The notes below the pieces were generated by a model. That model was not told where the DNA came from. It made no database searches and saw nothing but the letters and a program-made list of their open reading frames with translations. The position numbers and the translations under genes were made by a program. DNA of 64,000 nt, taken from positions 1,240,001 through 1,304,000 of the forward strand of contig OZ250151.1 of assembly GCA_965237725.1 (NCBI GenBank), written 5' to 3'. This document shows, piece by piece, positions 54,571-63,209 of this stretch (position 1 is its first letter; each line of letters starts with the position of its first letter). The stretch is from G965237725 sp965237725. GTDB taxonomy: Bacteria > Pseudomonadota > Gammaproteobacteria > Arenicellales > Poriferihabitantaceae.

Positions 54571-55599
54571 ATGTTAACCGTATACAGCCCGGACCATATT
54601 TTACGCAACGCAAAAACGGAGTTATACGGTGGCGAGCTGGTGCGGCCGTTTGAATGTCCGGAAAGAATGACTTATGTACTGGATCGAATTAACGAAGTCG
54701 GTCTCGGCGAAATCATTTCCCCCACCGACCACGATATTGAATCCATCTACCGAATTCATGATCGGGATTTCATTGAATTCTTACAAAACTGCTGGGCAGA
54801 ATGGACCGCCGCCGGATTCGCCGGCGAAGCCATTGCAACCTGCACTCCCGCCAGGGGTATGCAACAAAGGCGTCCGAATCACATCGACGGCAAGCTGGGC
54901 TACTACGCCATGGCTATGGAAACGTCTATTAGCGAAGGCACCTGGGAGGCTGCGCGAGCCAGCGCCAATGTTGCGCTCACCGCCCAGGCGCAACTGAGCA
55001 AGGGCAAAGATGCAGCATTTGCGCTGTGTCGACCGCCAGGGCACCACGCCGCGGGAGATCTATTTGGCGGTTATTGCTTCATAAATAATGCTGCCATCAG
55101 CGCCCAGGCTTTTCTCGATCAGGGCGCAAAACGCGTGGCTATACTGGATGTTGATTTTCACCATGGCAATGGCACGCAATCCATTTTTTATGACCGCGAC
55201 GATGTCTTGTTCACCTCATTACACGGTCATCCCGAAGATGCCTTCCCCCATTTTCTCGGCTATGCTGACGAAACCGGCGGAGACAAAGGCGAATCGTTTA
55301 ATAACAATTATCCGTTGCGACCAAACACGCCATATGATGTGTGGGGCGAGGCCCTTGAAGACGGCTGCAAAAAGATTAATGATTATGCGCCGGATGCATT
55401 GGTGGTATCCCTCGGCGTCGATACTTTCGAAGGCGACCCGATTTCATTTTTTAAATTAAAGAGTGATGACTTCAAACGCTATGGCGCGATCATCGCGAAC
55501 CTCAACCTGCCAACTCTATTTGTGATGGAAGGGGGATATGCGGTGGAAGAAATTGGTATTAACACGGTTAACGTCTTGACCGGATTTGAAGGGTATTAA
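54571..55599 (+). CDS. Histone deacetylase-family acetylpolyamine amidohydrolase
   Basis: 342 residues. The metal-dependent deacetylase core is complete: CRPPGHHAAGDLFGGYCFIN (paired His), AILDVDFHHGNGTQSIFYDR (Asp and His zinc ligands), LGVDTFEGDPI (third zinc Asp) and the late VMEGGYAVEEIG (active-site Tyr). The N-terminal PDHILRNAKTELYGGELVRP and ECPERMTYVLDRI resemble AphA/AphB acetylpolyamine amidohydrolases. It would free polyamines from acetylated forms after PotABCD uptake. Confidence 0.9.
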   Translation: MLTVYSPDHILRNAKTELYGGELVRPFECPERMTYVLDRINEVGLGEIISPTDHDIESIYRIHDRDFIEFLQNCWAEWTAAGFAGEAIATCTPARGMQQRRPNHIDGKLGYYAMAMETSISEGTWEAARASANVALTAQAQLSKGKDAAFALCRPPGHHAAGDLFGGYCFINNAAISAQAFLDQGAKRVAILDVDFHHGNGTQSIFYDRDDVLFTSLHGHPEDAFPHFLGYADETGGDKGESFNNNYPLRPNTPYDVWGEALEDGCKKINDYAPDALVVSLGVDTFEGDPISFFKLKSDDFKRYGAIIANLNLPTLFVMEGGYAVEEIGINTVNVLTGFEGY

Positions 55600-56954
55600 G
55601 GAGCCAAAATTTTTTCCAGTGCAGCGGCAACCCGATACAAATGGTCGTCTTGATTCATTGCTGAAGAAATCATCATACCAACGGGGGCCTGTCCATGCTG
55701 GTTACAGGGCAAGCTAATTGCACAACCATCAAAATAGTTAACCGTCGAAGTATTCCGCAGGCAACGCAAATTTATCCGCGCGGCATTTTCAGCTACTTTT
55801 GTTTCTGAAATGCTGGGTGGAATGCACTGCACAGTAGGATAAATCAGTGCATCCATTGGGGTTGCCTTTATCATCTGATCAAATGCCGCGCCGAGATCCG
55901 CTTTTCGTTGATAACGACGTTGCTGCTCCTCATAGGAAACCGCCTTGGAGTTGGCCAGTCGTTTATATACAAAAGGATCGTATTCCTCACCCCATTTTTC
56001 GATCAATTCTTTATGGTGTTGCCATGCTTCGTAACCCACAACGGGTCCACTTAAAAACATTTCCACACAATCATCAAGCACCTGGGCCGGTTGGTTAATT
56101 ATTTCGACACCAGCCTGTTCGAGTTTTTCGATTCCTTTGTTAAAGGCAAGCGCAACCTCAGGGTCCAGATCGTCCATGACAATGGATTGGGGTACCATAA
56201 GCTTCATCGATTTTGGGGTCATTGGTTTTAATTCCGGCAAAGGGTCATTGCCATCGTAGTTTGCGGTAATGATTTGATCGAGAATAAAACAGCTGTCCAC
56301 ATCCACGCCCAGAGGCCCGGGGGCATCGGACGTGGGGGATAAAGGATAAACCCCTTTCAAGGAATAACGACCGTAACTGGGTTTGACTCCAACGATGCCA
56401 TTGAATGCGGCGGGAATCCGGCAGGACCCCGCCGTATCAGAACCCATGGTCGCTGGAACAATCCCTTCCGCCACACTCACCGCACTGCCCGAAGACGAGC
56501 CCCCGGGTAATCTGCCGGTGGCCCGATCCCAGATACTGGGTGGCGTGCCGTAATGGGGATTCATTCCCATTCCACTAAAGGCAAATTCACTCATATTGGT
56601 ACGACCAAGAAACAGCAGCCCAGCATTTCGTAAAGTCGAGACCACATCACAATCCCGAACCGCGGGTTTGGCCTGGTGACGCAATGCAATAGAACCCGCC
56701 TTAGTTAGTTCGCCCTTAACGTCAAACAAATCTTTCAGGGTGATGGGCAATCCGGCCAGTGCCGGAATGTTTTCACCGGCTTTGATAGCCACATCCAGCT
56801 CCTCGGCAGTTTCAAGAATTTGATGATCAATGGAAATAAAAACGCTTCGACTTTCATCCGCCCGGGCCAAACAAGTGGAAACCAGTTCTGCCAGGGTCGT
56901 CTTGCCGCTGCGGACATCGTCAGATAACTGTCTTAAACCTGGGTTGTTGTTCAT
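55596..56954 (-). CDS. Amidase signature family protein
   Basis: 452 residues. Catalytic Lys in LPITLKDLFDVKG, cis-Ser in GGSSSGSAVSVAEG and nucleophile Ser in ATMGSDTAGSCRIPAAFNG. The usual C-terminal INLRCLRNTSTVNYFDGCAI is present. It hydrolyses a carboxylic amide; substrate unknown. Not GatA by context (no gatC/gatB). It converges on the deacetylase gene with a 4-base 3' overlap, and its placement suggests amine conjugates. Confidence 0.88.
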   Translation of the reverse strand: MNNNPGLRQLSDDVRSGKTTLAELVSTCLARADESRSVFISIDHQILETAEELDVAIKAGENIPALAGLPITLKDLFDVKGELTKAGSIALRHQAKPAVRDCDVVSTLRNAGLLFLGRTNMSEFAFSGMGMNPHYGTPPSIWDRATGRLPGGSSSGSAVSVAEGIVPATMGSDTAGSCRIPAAFNGIVGVKPSYGRYSLKGVYPLSPTSDAPGPLGVDVDSCFILDQIITANYDGNDPLPELKPMTPKSMKLMVPQSIVMDDLDPEVALAFNKGIEKLEQAGVEIINQPAQVLDDCVEMFLSGPVVGYEAWQHHKELIEKWGEEYDPFVYKRLANSKAVSYEEQQRRYQRKADLGAAFDQMIKATPMDALIYPTVQCIPPSISETKVAENAARINLRCLRNTSTVNYFDGCAISLPCNQHGQAPVGMMISSAMNQDDHLYRVAAALEKILAP

Positions 56955-57101
56955 TGCCGTTGTTATGTGTCAATTAATCTTCTGAATCATAAACTGCCGG
57001 CGCTGGTTGCGCAAAACATCACCATCCATTGCCAACATCCGTGCGTATTTTCGATACAATGCCATGGAAATCACATAACACGATTTTGAGTAAAATTAAA
57101 A

Positions 57102-57962
57102 ATGAAATTTGTAACCTATAACATCCAGTATGGCACCGGGCGCGATGGGAAAGTTGACCTTTCCAGGATAATTGATGAAGTCACCGGCGCCGATGTAATT
57201 GCGCTGCAGGAAGTCGAACGATTCTGGCCGCGCACCGGCAACGTTGATCAGGTTAAACATTTTACCGACCACTTTAGCGACTATTACACCGCCTATGGGC
57301 CAGGGGTGGATATGCATATAGAAGGAACGCCACCGTCAGACAGTAATCGCCGGCAATTTGGCAACATGATTCTGAGCCGATACCCCCTGGAATATTGTAG
57401 ACACCATTTACTACCCAAACACGGCTCCATCGGGCCATTGAGCATCCAGCGATCTACCATTGAAGCCAGCATAAAAATTAACCAGACCTTGTTACGCATC
57501 TATTCGGTCCACCTGACCCATTTATCTCCCGCTACGCGACTGCCTCAGGTTGCAAAGTTACTCGATATTCACCACTCAGCGGTTCACCAGGGCTATCCAA
57601 TTGAAGGTAATCTGACTGGTATGGATTGGGAAAGCGGCGTTTCAAATCAAACCGTTAGCGCCAATGCAATCCTGTTTGGCGATTTCAACTTTCAACCCGA
57701 TTCTGAAGAATATAGTCACATGGTTGGCCCGGTCTGTGATTATGGCGGCCATATAACCAGTACTACGGGCTTTGTTGACGCCTGGAGCGAAGTGGGCCAT
57801 GACAAAATGCAGGGATTTACCAGCGAAGCGAATAAAAAACCGGCTAGGCTTGATTATGGTTTTGTCAGCAGCGCCATCCGCCAGAAAATCCGAAAATGCT
57901 GGGTGGACGACCAGGCAACGGGGTCAGATCATTTTCCAGTATGGCTGGAAATGGAACTTTAG
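57102..57962 (+). CDS. Endonuclease/exonuclease/phosphatase family protein
   Basis: 286 residues. EEP motifs in order: KFVTYNIQYGTG (metal Asn), VIALQEVERFWPRTG (metal Glu), YSVHLTHLSPATR (His), ILFGDFNFQPDS and the final TGSDHFPVWLEM. No signal peptide. Members include DNases, sphingomyelinase-like and inositol phosphatases; this one cannot be refined. Stands alone. Confidence 0.87.
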   Translation: MKFVTYNIQYGTGRDGKVDLSRIIDEVTGADVIALQEVERFWPRTGNVDQVKHFTDHFSDYYTAYGPGVDMHIEGTPPSDSNRRQFGNMILSRYPLEYCRHHLLPKHGSIGPLSIQRSTIEASIKINQTLLRIYSVHLTHLSPATRLPQVAKLLDIHHSAVHQGYPIEGNLTGMDWESGVSNQTVSANAILFGDFNFQPDSEEYSHMVGPVCDYGGHITSTTGFVDAWSEVGHDKMQGFTSEANKKPARLDYGFVSSAIRQKIRKCWVDDQATGSDHFPVWLEMEL

Positions 57963-58118
57963 TCGTTATATTTCAGAAGGTTGTGTTAAGTAACGCGCTA
58001 ATTACATTAAAAAAACTATAGAACTCCTTACAAAATATAGCTACAATCCGAGCAATTAAACATTATCGAATTGTAATGTTTCCGGCGTTAACATAATTTG
58101 AATGAGGATTTAGGTTCA

Positions 58119-59420
58119 ATGAGAAAACAATCACAGTGGGTTTTGGGGATTACACTGGCAGGGACTCTGATTACACCAACGGTATTTGCAGCGGGCTTTC
58201 AGATCAGCGAAACGTCTGTAACGGGGGTGGGACGGTCCTTTGCTGGCCACGGCGTAGCCGGCGATTCGATATCTGAAATGTTTGCCAATCCGGCAAGCCT
58301 GGGTCTTCGCCGTGAACATGGCACCGAAGTGGAAATTGGAATACATAGCGTTTCCACAACAGCGGCTTTCGAAAACAGAGGCTCCAGCCAGACATTTCTT
58401 TCCCCAGGTGGGTCTGTCACTGTACCGAGCACGGGACCAAATTCAGATGGCGGTGATACCACTGGCATCCCAAATCTATTTGTTGCCTGGACGATTAACG
58501 ATCACATACGCGCTGGCATTGGGATAACCGTACCATTTGGATTAAAAACAGAATACGACGCAAACTGGGTTGGTCGCTACGCCGCAATCAAATCAGAGCT
58601 AGAAGTAGTGGAAATTAATCCGGCGATCACCTATCGGGTTGGCGGCCATACCATGGGTTTTGGTCTGAATTTTTTAAAAGCCGATGCTGAATTGACCAGT
58701 GCACTGTTTACCGGTTCTGGATCCCCTGATGGATTGGTTAGACTGGAAGGTGACGATACCGCAGTGGGCTGGAATATAGGGGTCGTTGGCGAAAATGATA
58801 TCGGCCGATTTGGCGCTTCGTTTAGATCAGCGACCTCACTTGACATTGCTGGGGATGTAAACATCTCGCCAGTGGGCATCACGGGGGGTCTGAAATCAGA
58901 AGTTCAATTACCGAAAACTGTTTATTTGTCGGGCCTTTTAAAGAAGAGCGAAAAGCTTGATCTGTTGGCCAGTATCAGATGGACCGACTGGAGTTCCTTT
59001 AGAGATTTAGTTTTTGTATTTGACAACGGTCTGCCTGCGTCGGTAACACCGACCAACTGGAGCAGTACATTGATGACCAGCATTGGATTTAACTATCGCA
59101 AAACTGATCAATGGACCTATCGTGGTGGCCTGGCATTTGATGATGCGGCGATACATGATCCCGACATCACTGTGCGAATTCCGGATGCCAATCGGGTATG
59201 GCTGAGTTTTGGCGGCAGTTATTCACCCAGCGAAAACTTAAGAGTGGATATCAGTTACGCTCATATTTTTGTGGACTCTGTCGATATCTCCGAATCCACA
59301 AATTTAGTTGGCAGCTCCCCAGGAGCCTCCACAGATAACCTGCGCGGCAATTTCACCGACACCGACGCAGATATCTTAAGCATTGCGTTGAGTTATAAAT
59401 TCGGCAAGAAAGCGCAATAG
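58119..59420 (+). CDS. OmpP1/FadL family outer-membrane transport protein
   Basis: 433 residues from ATG 58119 (a TTG seven codons earlier is possible). A signal peptide ends near FAA|GFQISE. The mature N-terminus GFQISETSVTGVGRSFAG and MFANPASLGLRREHGTEVEI is the FadL hatch pattern. The rest alternates as barrel strands and ends LSIALSYKFGKKAQ. It takes up hydrophobic compounds such as long-chain fatty acids or aromatic hydrocarbons through the outer membrane. A strong terminator follows. Confidence 0.88.
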   Translation: MRKQSQWVLGITLAGTLITPTVFAAGFQISETSVTGVGRSFAGHGVAGDSISEMFANPASLGLRREHGTEVEIGIHSVSTTAAFENRGSSQTFLSPGGSVTVPSTGPNSDGGDTTGIPNLFVAWTINDHIRAGIGITVPFGLKTEYDANWVGRYAAIKSELEVVEINPAITYRVGGHTMGFGLNFLKADAELTSALFTGSGSPDGLVRLEGDDTAVGWNIGVVGENDIGRFGASFRSATSLDIAGDVNISPVGITGGLKSEVQLPKTVYLSGLLKKSEKLDLLASIRWTDWSSFRDLVFVFDNGLPASVTPTNWSSTLMTSIGFNYRKTDQWTYRGGLAFDDAAIHDPDITVRIPDANRVWLSFGGSYSPSENLRVDISYAHIFVDSVDISESTNLVGSSPGASTDNLRGNFTDTDADILSIALSYKFGKKAQ

Positions 59421-59435
59421 GCTGCAGACACTCAT

Positions 59436-59466
59436 AAAAAAAGGCGCTGCGAGGCGCCTTTTTATT
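59436..59466 (+). terminator. Rho-independent terminator after fadL-like gene
   Basis: A-rich lead, stem AAGGCGC / GCGCCTT with short loop, then TTTTTATTT. It starts about 16 bases beyond the stop. Confidence 0.9.
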
Positions 59467-59780
59467 TACCACCCTTTCGTCCCCCCTGCCCGTGGATCCT
59501 TTCCTTCACTGCGTTCAGGACAGGCTCGTACCTCCTCAGGACGACGGCAGGATAAATCATCCAGTCGCCGTCGTTCTGAGCGTAGCGCGTCGTCCTGAAC
59601 CTAGTGCGTCGTCCTGAGCCTTGGCGAAGGATAGGAAAGAATCTATTAACGTGCCTCAGGGCGCCTTTTTATTGCGACCCACCCCCACCCTCGTCATTCC
59701 GGAAGGCCGAAGGCCTATCCGGAACCCATGTGTGGATTTACGAAAAATCTTTACCTTGGCTGAAACTCAGGACCAAACGT
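59467..59780. repeat. Repeat-rich intergenic segment
   Basis: No gene. It holds several copies of a short CGTCGTCCTGA-type motif on both strands (about 59490-59640, e.g. GTCGTTCTGAGCGTAGCG, GTCGTCCTGAGCCTTGGCG) and a REP-like palindrome at 59692-59730 (TTCCGGAAGGCCG / CGGCCT pattern). A truncated echo of the fadL terminator (CTCAGGGCGCCTTTTTATT) lies near 59656-59673. Confidence 0.75.
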
Positions 59781-59946
59781 GGATCCCGGATTATCGTTTC
59801 GAATTTGTTCGTGTCATCCCTGATACTCACCCCGTTGGGGCTGCGCGAAATTCTTCTCCCGGCAGAATTTTGTTCGTGTCATCCCTGATACTCACCCCGT
59901 TGGGGCTGCGCGAAATTCTTCTCCCGGCAGAATTTTCCGGGAAGAC
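59781..59946 (+). repeat. Composite REP with two tandem 65-bp units (copies E, F)
   Basis: Left arm GGATCCCGGATTATCGTTTC, GAA, two head-to-tail units (TTTGTTCG at 59804 and 59869, period 65), right arm TTTCCGGGAAGACGG. E and F look identical to each other and share differences from A-D (GTGTCATC for GTATCATC, TTCTTCTCCC for TTCTGCTCCC), so the duplication is recent. These changes break pairs in two of the three hairpins. Confidence 0.9.
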
Positions 59947-60436
59947 GGCTGCTTATTCAACTCCTCCCTATAAGTCCCGCCCCACTCTTTTATCCCCCCT
60001 CCCACCATTCCTAACCCACCACTCCGTCATTCCGGAATTCCGCAGGTTTATCCGGAACCCGTACATAGGATTATAAAAACCCCCAGCCAATCTGAAACTC
60101 CAGAGCAATCATGGATCCCCGATCAAGTCGGGGATGACAGCAAACAACTACCTCCCCCAGTTATCTCCCCTTCTCCGTCATTCCCGCTCCTCCCCGTCAT
60201 TCTGAGCGTAGCGAAGAATCCATCCGTCAGAACACCTCTCCCGAAACCCCACCAAAGCACCATCAGAATATAATCCACCAACCCCAACCCCAGCATTGCT
60301 TTCTAGCCTTGTGAAAGGTAATATCGCGGCCCCGAAAACCGGTGCTGAATCTCAATCCCGGACAAGTCGGCAAGCATGAAAATCACCGATCAATCGGCTT
60401 TTCAAGCAGAATAAACTGGAACACTGGAGAAACCCG
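59947..60436. repeat. Intergenic region upstream of tpiA with REPs
   Basis: 490 bases without a gene. REP-like palindromes at 60024-60060 (CCGTCATTCCGGAATTCCG type) and 60111-60138 (ATGGATCCCCGATCAAGT type), and a GTCATTCTGAGCGTAGCG element at about 60197. The tpiA promoter is presumably after 60230 but I cannot mark it. Confidence 0.7.
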
Positions 60437-61186
60437 TTGAGAACACCCCTGATAGCTGGCAACTGGAAAATGAATGGCGACAAAGTGATGGCTGAATCAC
60501 TTTGCGCCGACATTGTAAAAGGCGCTGCAAATTTAGATAACGTCGACATATTATTGTGTCCACCCTATACCCTGCTAACCCAAGTGGGCGTGGTGATTGA
60601 AGACAGTGGCTGCAAGCTCGGCGCACAGGATATGGACATCAACAGTAGTGGCGCATTCACAGGCCAGATCTCCGCTGCCATGCTAAAAGACTGCGGATGC
60701 GAATACGTTATTCTCGGTCACTCGGAACGACGAACTATTTACGCCGAAAGCGATGCACTGGTAGCACAAAAAGTCAGTGTCGCTTTGGAAAACGACCTAA
60801 CCGCCATATTATGCGTGGGTGAAACCCAGGAACAACGCGAAGCGGGTACAACAGAAGAAGTCGTCTCAAGCCAGATTCAGGCAGTAATCGATCTGGTCGG
60901 TATCACCGCATTTGAAAGTATCGTAATCGCCTATGAACCCGTATGGGCCATTGGCACTGGACTCACCGCAACCCCGGACCAGGCCCAACAAGTACACCAA
61001 GGGATACGTCAGCAACTGGCCTCAGCAGATGCTGCCATTGCCGAGGGCTGCAGAATTTTATACGGCGGCAGCATGAAAGCCGACAATGCAACCGAATTAC
61101 TGGCCAAGCCGGATATCGATGGCGGCTTAATTGGTGGCGCGGCACTTAAAGCAAATGACTTTCTGGCGATTTGCCAGGCAGCCTAA
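60437..61186 (+). CDS. tpiA: Triosephosphate isomerase
   Basis: 249 residues. The start is a TTG at 60437 with GGAG 7 bases upstream. IAGNWKMNG, CEYVILGHSERRT (catalytic His) and VIAYEPVWAIGTG (catalytic Glu) are present, ending with GGLIGGAALKANDFL. It interconverts glyceraldehyde 3-phosphate and DHAP. It is followed by secG, as in many Gammaproteobacteria. Confidence 0.98.
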   Translation: MRTPLIAGNWKMNGDKVMAESLCADIVKGAANLDNVDILLCPPYTLLTQVGVVIEDSGCKLGAQDMDINSSGAFTGQISAAMLKDCGCEYVILGHSERRTIYAESDALVAQKVSVALENDLTAILCVGETQEQREAGTTEEVVSSQIQAVIDLVGITAFESIVIAYEPVWAIGTGLTATPDQAQQVHQGIRQQLASADAAIAEGCRILYGGSMKADNATELLAKPDIDGGLIGGAALKANDFLAICQAA

Positions 61187-61207
61187 ACAGTAGATAAAGG
61201 TAAGATC

Positions 61208-61588
61208 ATGGTTTCAAATTTATTATTAGTAATCCACTTAGTCCTCGCGGTCACCATCGTCATTCTGGTGTTATTGCAACAGGGAAAAGGCGCCGACATG
61301 GGCGCCGCATTTGGTGGCGGTTCGTCCCAGTCACTTTTCGGAGCGCCCGGCTCAGCAAACTTTCTCAGCCGTGCGACCTCAGTTATTGTCACGACATTCT
61401 TCATAACCAGTCTGACCCTGGCCTATCTCTACACTCGCAAAGGTGAAGACGTTAGCGTGACCTCGGGATCGGTGATCGAGCAGTCTGAAGAGCAAATGTC
61501 AGAACAAGGAGATCCTGATCTTCCCCCAGCGGATGAAGTGATCGAACAGGAACAAGAACCCGACGTCCCCGCAGCGCCGGAAGATTAA
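61208..61588 (+). CDS. secG: Preprotein translocase subunit SecG
   Basis: 126 residues. There are two membrane helices (about 4-22 and 55-75), with the conserved LLQQGKGADMGAAFGGGSSQ and LFGAPGSANFLSRAT between them. The Glu/Gln/Pro-rich C-terminal tail is typical. It is an accessory subunit of SecYEG. It lies between tpiA and tRNA-Leu. Confidence 0.97.
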   Translation: MVSNLLLVIHLVLAVTIVILVLLQQGKGADMGAAFGGGSSQSLFGAPGSANFLSRATSVIVTTFFITSLTLAYLYTRKGEDVSVTSGSVIEQSEEQMSEQGDPDLPPADEVIEQEQEPDVPAAPED

Positions 61589-61617
61589 TCAAGGTTAAAA
61601 GGAAATATCTGTTAACA

Positions 61618-61702
61618 GCCGAAGTGGTGGAACTGGTAGACACGCAGTCTTGAGGGGGCTGTGCTTCACGGCGTGAGGGTTCGAGTCCCTCCTTCGGCAC
61701 CA
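61618..61702 (+). tRNA. tRNA-Leu (anticodon GAG)
   Basis: 85-nt class II tRNA with long variable arm. The acceptor GCCGAAG pairs with CTTCGGC, the anticodon loop TTGAGGG and encoded CCA are seen. It lies 29 bases after secG, its standard place. Confidence 0.97.
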
Positions 61703-62103
61703 AATTTACGTTTTATAACATCCAAGGGTGCCCGTGGTGCCCACCACCCTCTAAAAGTCGTCATTGTGGATTTGATTGGGTGTTTTCTGCGGTGAATATG
61801 CTAATGAGAATGCTGAGATGCGTGCTACTTTTGATAGGAGCAGTTGGCTGTTTGCTTAAACGAATTAGAGGGCCAGTTCTTTGATTTAGTATTGCGCGGA
61901 AATATCCTATACAAAATTGAAGATCTGGCACTTATACGTAAAATGCAACAGTGCGTGGATCACGCAGGGCAAACTTCTACTCGTTGGGCATCGTCTAACG
62001 CGACTGTATGGATGCAGGAGGTAGAGCGGCGCAGGAAGCAAAAGCCGAGGAAGTTCCATTGTTCTTTGAGGAATTCGAAATTAGAAGCCAAAATACATCT
62101 TTC
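61703..62103. other. Junction region after tRNA-Leu
   Basis: 401 bases. rimP/nusA, expected here in Gammaproteobacteria, are missing. A weak stem (AGGGTG 61725-61730 / CACCCT 61745-61750) could end the secG-tRNA transcript. An 87-codon plus-strand frame (61844-62107) has no convincing start or family and overlaps the direct repeat copy at 61957-62050; it is probably a remnant. Confidence 0.5.
61957..62050 (+). repeat. Diverged direct repeat, left copy
   Basis: About 93 bp resembling 63210-63301 in the same orientation (shared blocks CAGGGCAAA, CTTCTAC, GCATC-TCTAAC, CGACT, ATGGAT, GCAAAA). In one frame both give SSN(A/T)T(V/T)W(M/I), so both may be scraps of one gene. Together they bracket the MNT/HEPN genes. 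Confidence 0.65.
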
Positions 62104-62520
62104 CTAATCTATAGGACCTAGGGTCTCAATCGCATTAAGAAGTTCATTGACGACCTTGATATATTCATCTAACAAGGTTTGTCCGATCTCCAGATGCCCT
62201 TCATATTCTGCTACATTTCGTAAGCGGTGGCATTGGGCGAATATCTGTGTTTTTTCAGCAGAAAGATGAACGGTATGCACCAAGCATTGAAAGACCTGGT
62301 AGCGGTTGGAGGAACGGAAGCCGTGCCAGCGTAAGGCTGCAAGAGCCAATGCATGGGCCGCGTTGTAGGTCAAATCAAACTGCCCGGCGTCGGATAATTT
62401 ATGCTGACTTACATCCTGTAAACGATCACGAGCCGAATTTACCAGGCCGTCAAATTCCCTGGCATCAGCGGGCTCGTTATGTAATTCACCAATTTTAGCC
62501 AGATTTTTTAATTGTTCCAT
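62104..62520 (-). CDS. HEPN-like small helical protein paired with MNT gene
   Basis: 138 residues, all helical by composition. DLTYNAAHALALAALRWHGF and CHRLRNVAEYEGHLEIGQTL resemble HEPN domains that accompany minimal nucleotidyltransferases. The HEPN RNase motif is normally R-X4-6-H; here the matching place reads RNVAEY, with Tyr where His is expected, so RNase activity is doubtful. The start lies inside the last 26 bases of the nucleotidyltransferase gene, so the pair is translationally coupled. Probable toxin-antitoxin-type partner. Confidence 0.7.
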   Translation of the reverse strand: MEQLKNLAKIGELHNEPADAREFDGLVNSARDRLQDVSQHKLSDAGQFDLTYNAAHALALAALRWHGFRSSNRYQVFQCLVHTVHLSAEKTQIFAQCHRLRNVAEYEGHLEIGQTLLDEYIKVVNELLNAIETLGPID

Positions 62521-63097
62521 CCTTACTTATTTCTCCAATTACAACAATTTTATCCTGCCTAATAATTTTTTTCAGGAAATTGTTCCCGTCCTGCAATTTA
62601 CGCTCTAGTTCGGATTGAGTATATAGCGTGGGGTTAACTGGCCTTTGTAACGTCTCCTGTGCAGTAATTAATAGACTCATCATTTCCGCATAATCTATCC
62701 TGTCACCTACAATCAATAGATCAATATCGCTAACTGCCCGATCTGAACCCTTTGCAATGGAACCATAAACAAAAGCAACCAGGATATCATTGACCAGGGG
62801 TTCCAATGCTCCACGCAATACATCAGCAATCCCCACCGTTTTTTTAACAATACTGACCAGTTCGTCATACAGCGGACACTCCATATTCGCCTGAAAATGA
62901 ATTTGGTTTCCAATTTTTGAGCGAGTTAAAATGCCCGCCGCCGCCATACGGTCTAATTCTCTTTTAATTGTATGCACCCCCATACCCGTGGCGCGCAGTA
63001 TTTCTTTGGTATAAAAACTGCGGTCTGGCCGCCCATATAAAAGCTGTAATACTTTTTGCTGGGTTTTGGTAAACAGGGCCTCAGCTAGTCGGCTCAT
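62495..63097 (-). CDS. Winged-helix/minimal nucleotidyltransferase fusion protein
   Basis: 200 residues. Residues about 10-75 form a winged helix (VLQLLYGRPDRSFYTKEILR, TIKRELDRMAAAGILTRSK). Residues about 95-190 form a polymerase-beta-type nucleotidyltransferase with FVYGSIAKGSDRAVSDIDLL (GS motif and paired Asp). MNT antitoxins of HEPN/MNT systems AMPylate their HEPN partner; the fused DNA-binding domain would add autoregulation. Two tandem operators lie just upstream. Family assignment good, system-level role inferred. Confidence 0.82.
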   Translation of the reverse strand: MSRLAEALFTKTQQKVLQLLYGRPDRSFYTKEILRATGMGVHTIKRELDRMAAAGILTRSKIGNQIHFQANMECPLYDELVSIVKKTVGIADVLRGALEPLVNDILVAFVYGSIAKGSDRAVSDIDLLIVGDRIDYAEMMSLLITAQETLQRPVNPTLYTQSELERKLQDGNNFLKKIIRQDKIVVIGEISKDGTIKKSG

Positions 63098-63119
63098 ATT
63101 TTGATGGTAATAAGCAGAT

Positions 63120-63159
63120 AGTTCATATTTAATGAACTATAGTGCATATTATATGAACT
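63120..63159 (-). promoter_or_regulatory. Two tandem palindromic operators upstream of the MNT gene
   Basis: Operator 1: AGTTCAT-N5-ATGAACT (63120-63138), perfect. Operator 2: AGTGCAT-N5-ATGAACT (63141-63159), one mismatch. The period is 21 bp, two helical turns, and the nearer edge is 22 bp before the MNT start. This suits cooperative binding of two dimers of the winged-helix protein encoded next to it. Confidence 0.75.
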
Positions 63160-63209
63160 TTCAAGATTGATTTAGTAACCGAAAAAACTGATGGTCAAAT
63201 TGGGATACA

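Noticed and set aside
61957..62050. Possible integron attC site (GTTGGGC and GTCTAAC motifs close together)
   Set aside because: The motifs are in the wrong order and only 3 bases apart, there is no extended imperfect palindrome, and the second repeat copy lacks GTTRRRY. No integrase is in the window.
61844..62107. 87-codon plus-strand frame after tRNA-Leu
   Set aside because: No ATG or ribosome-binding site at the start, no recognisable family, and the matching frame in the other repeat copy is broken by a stop. Treated as remnant sequence.
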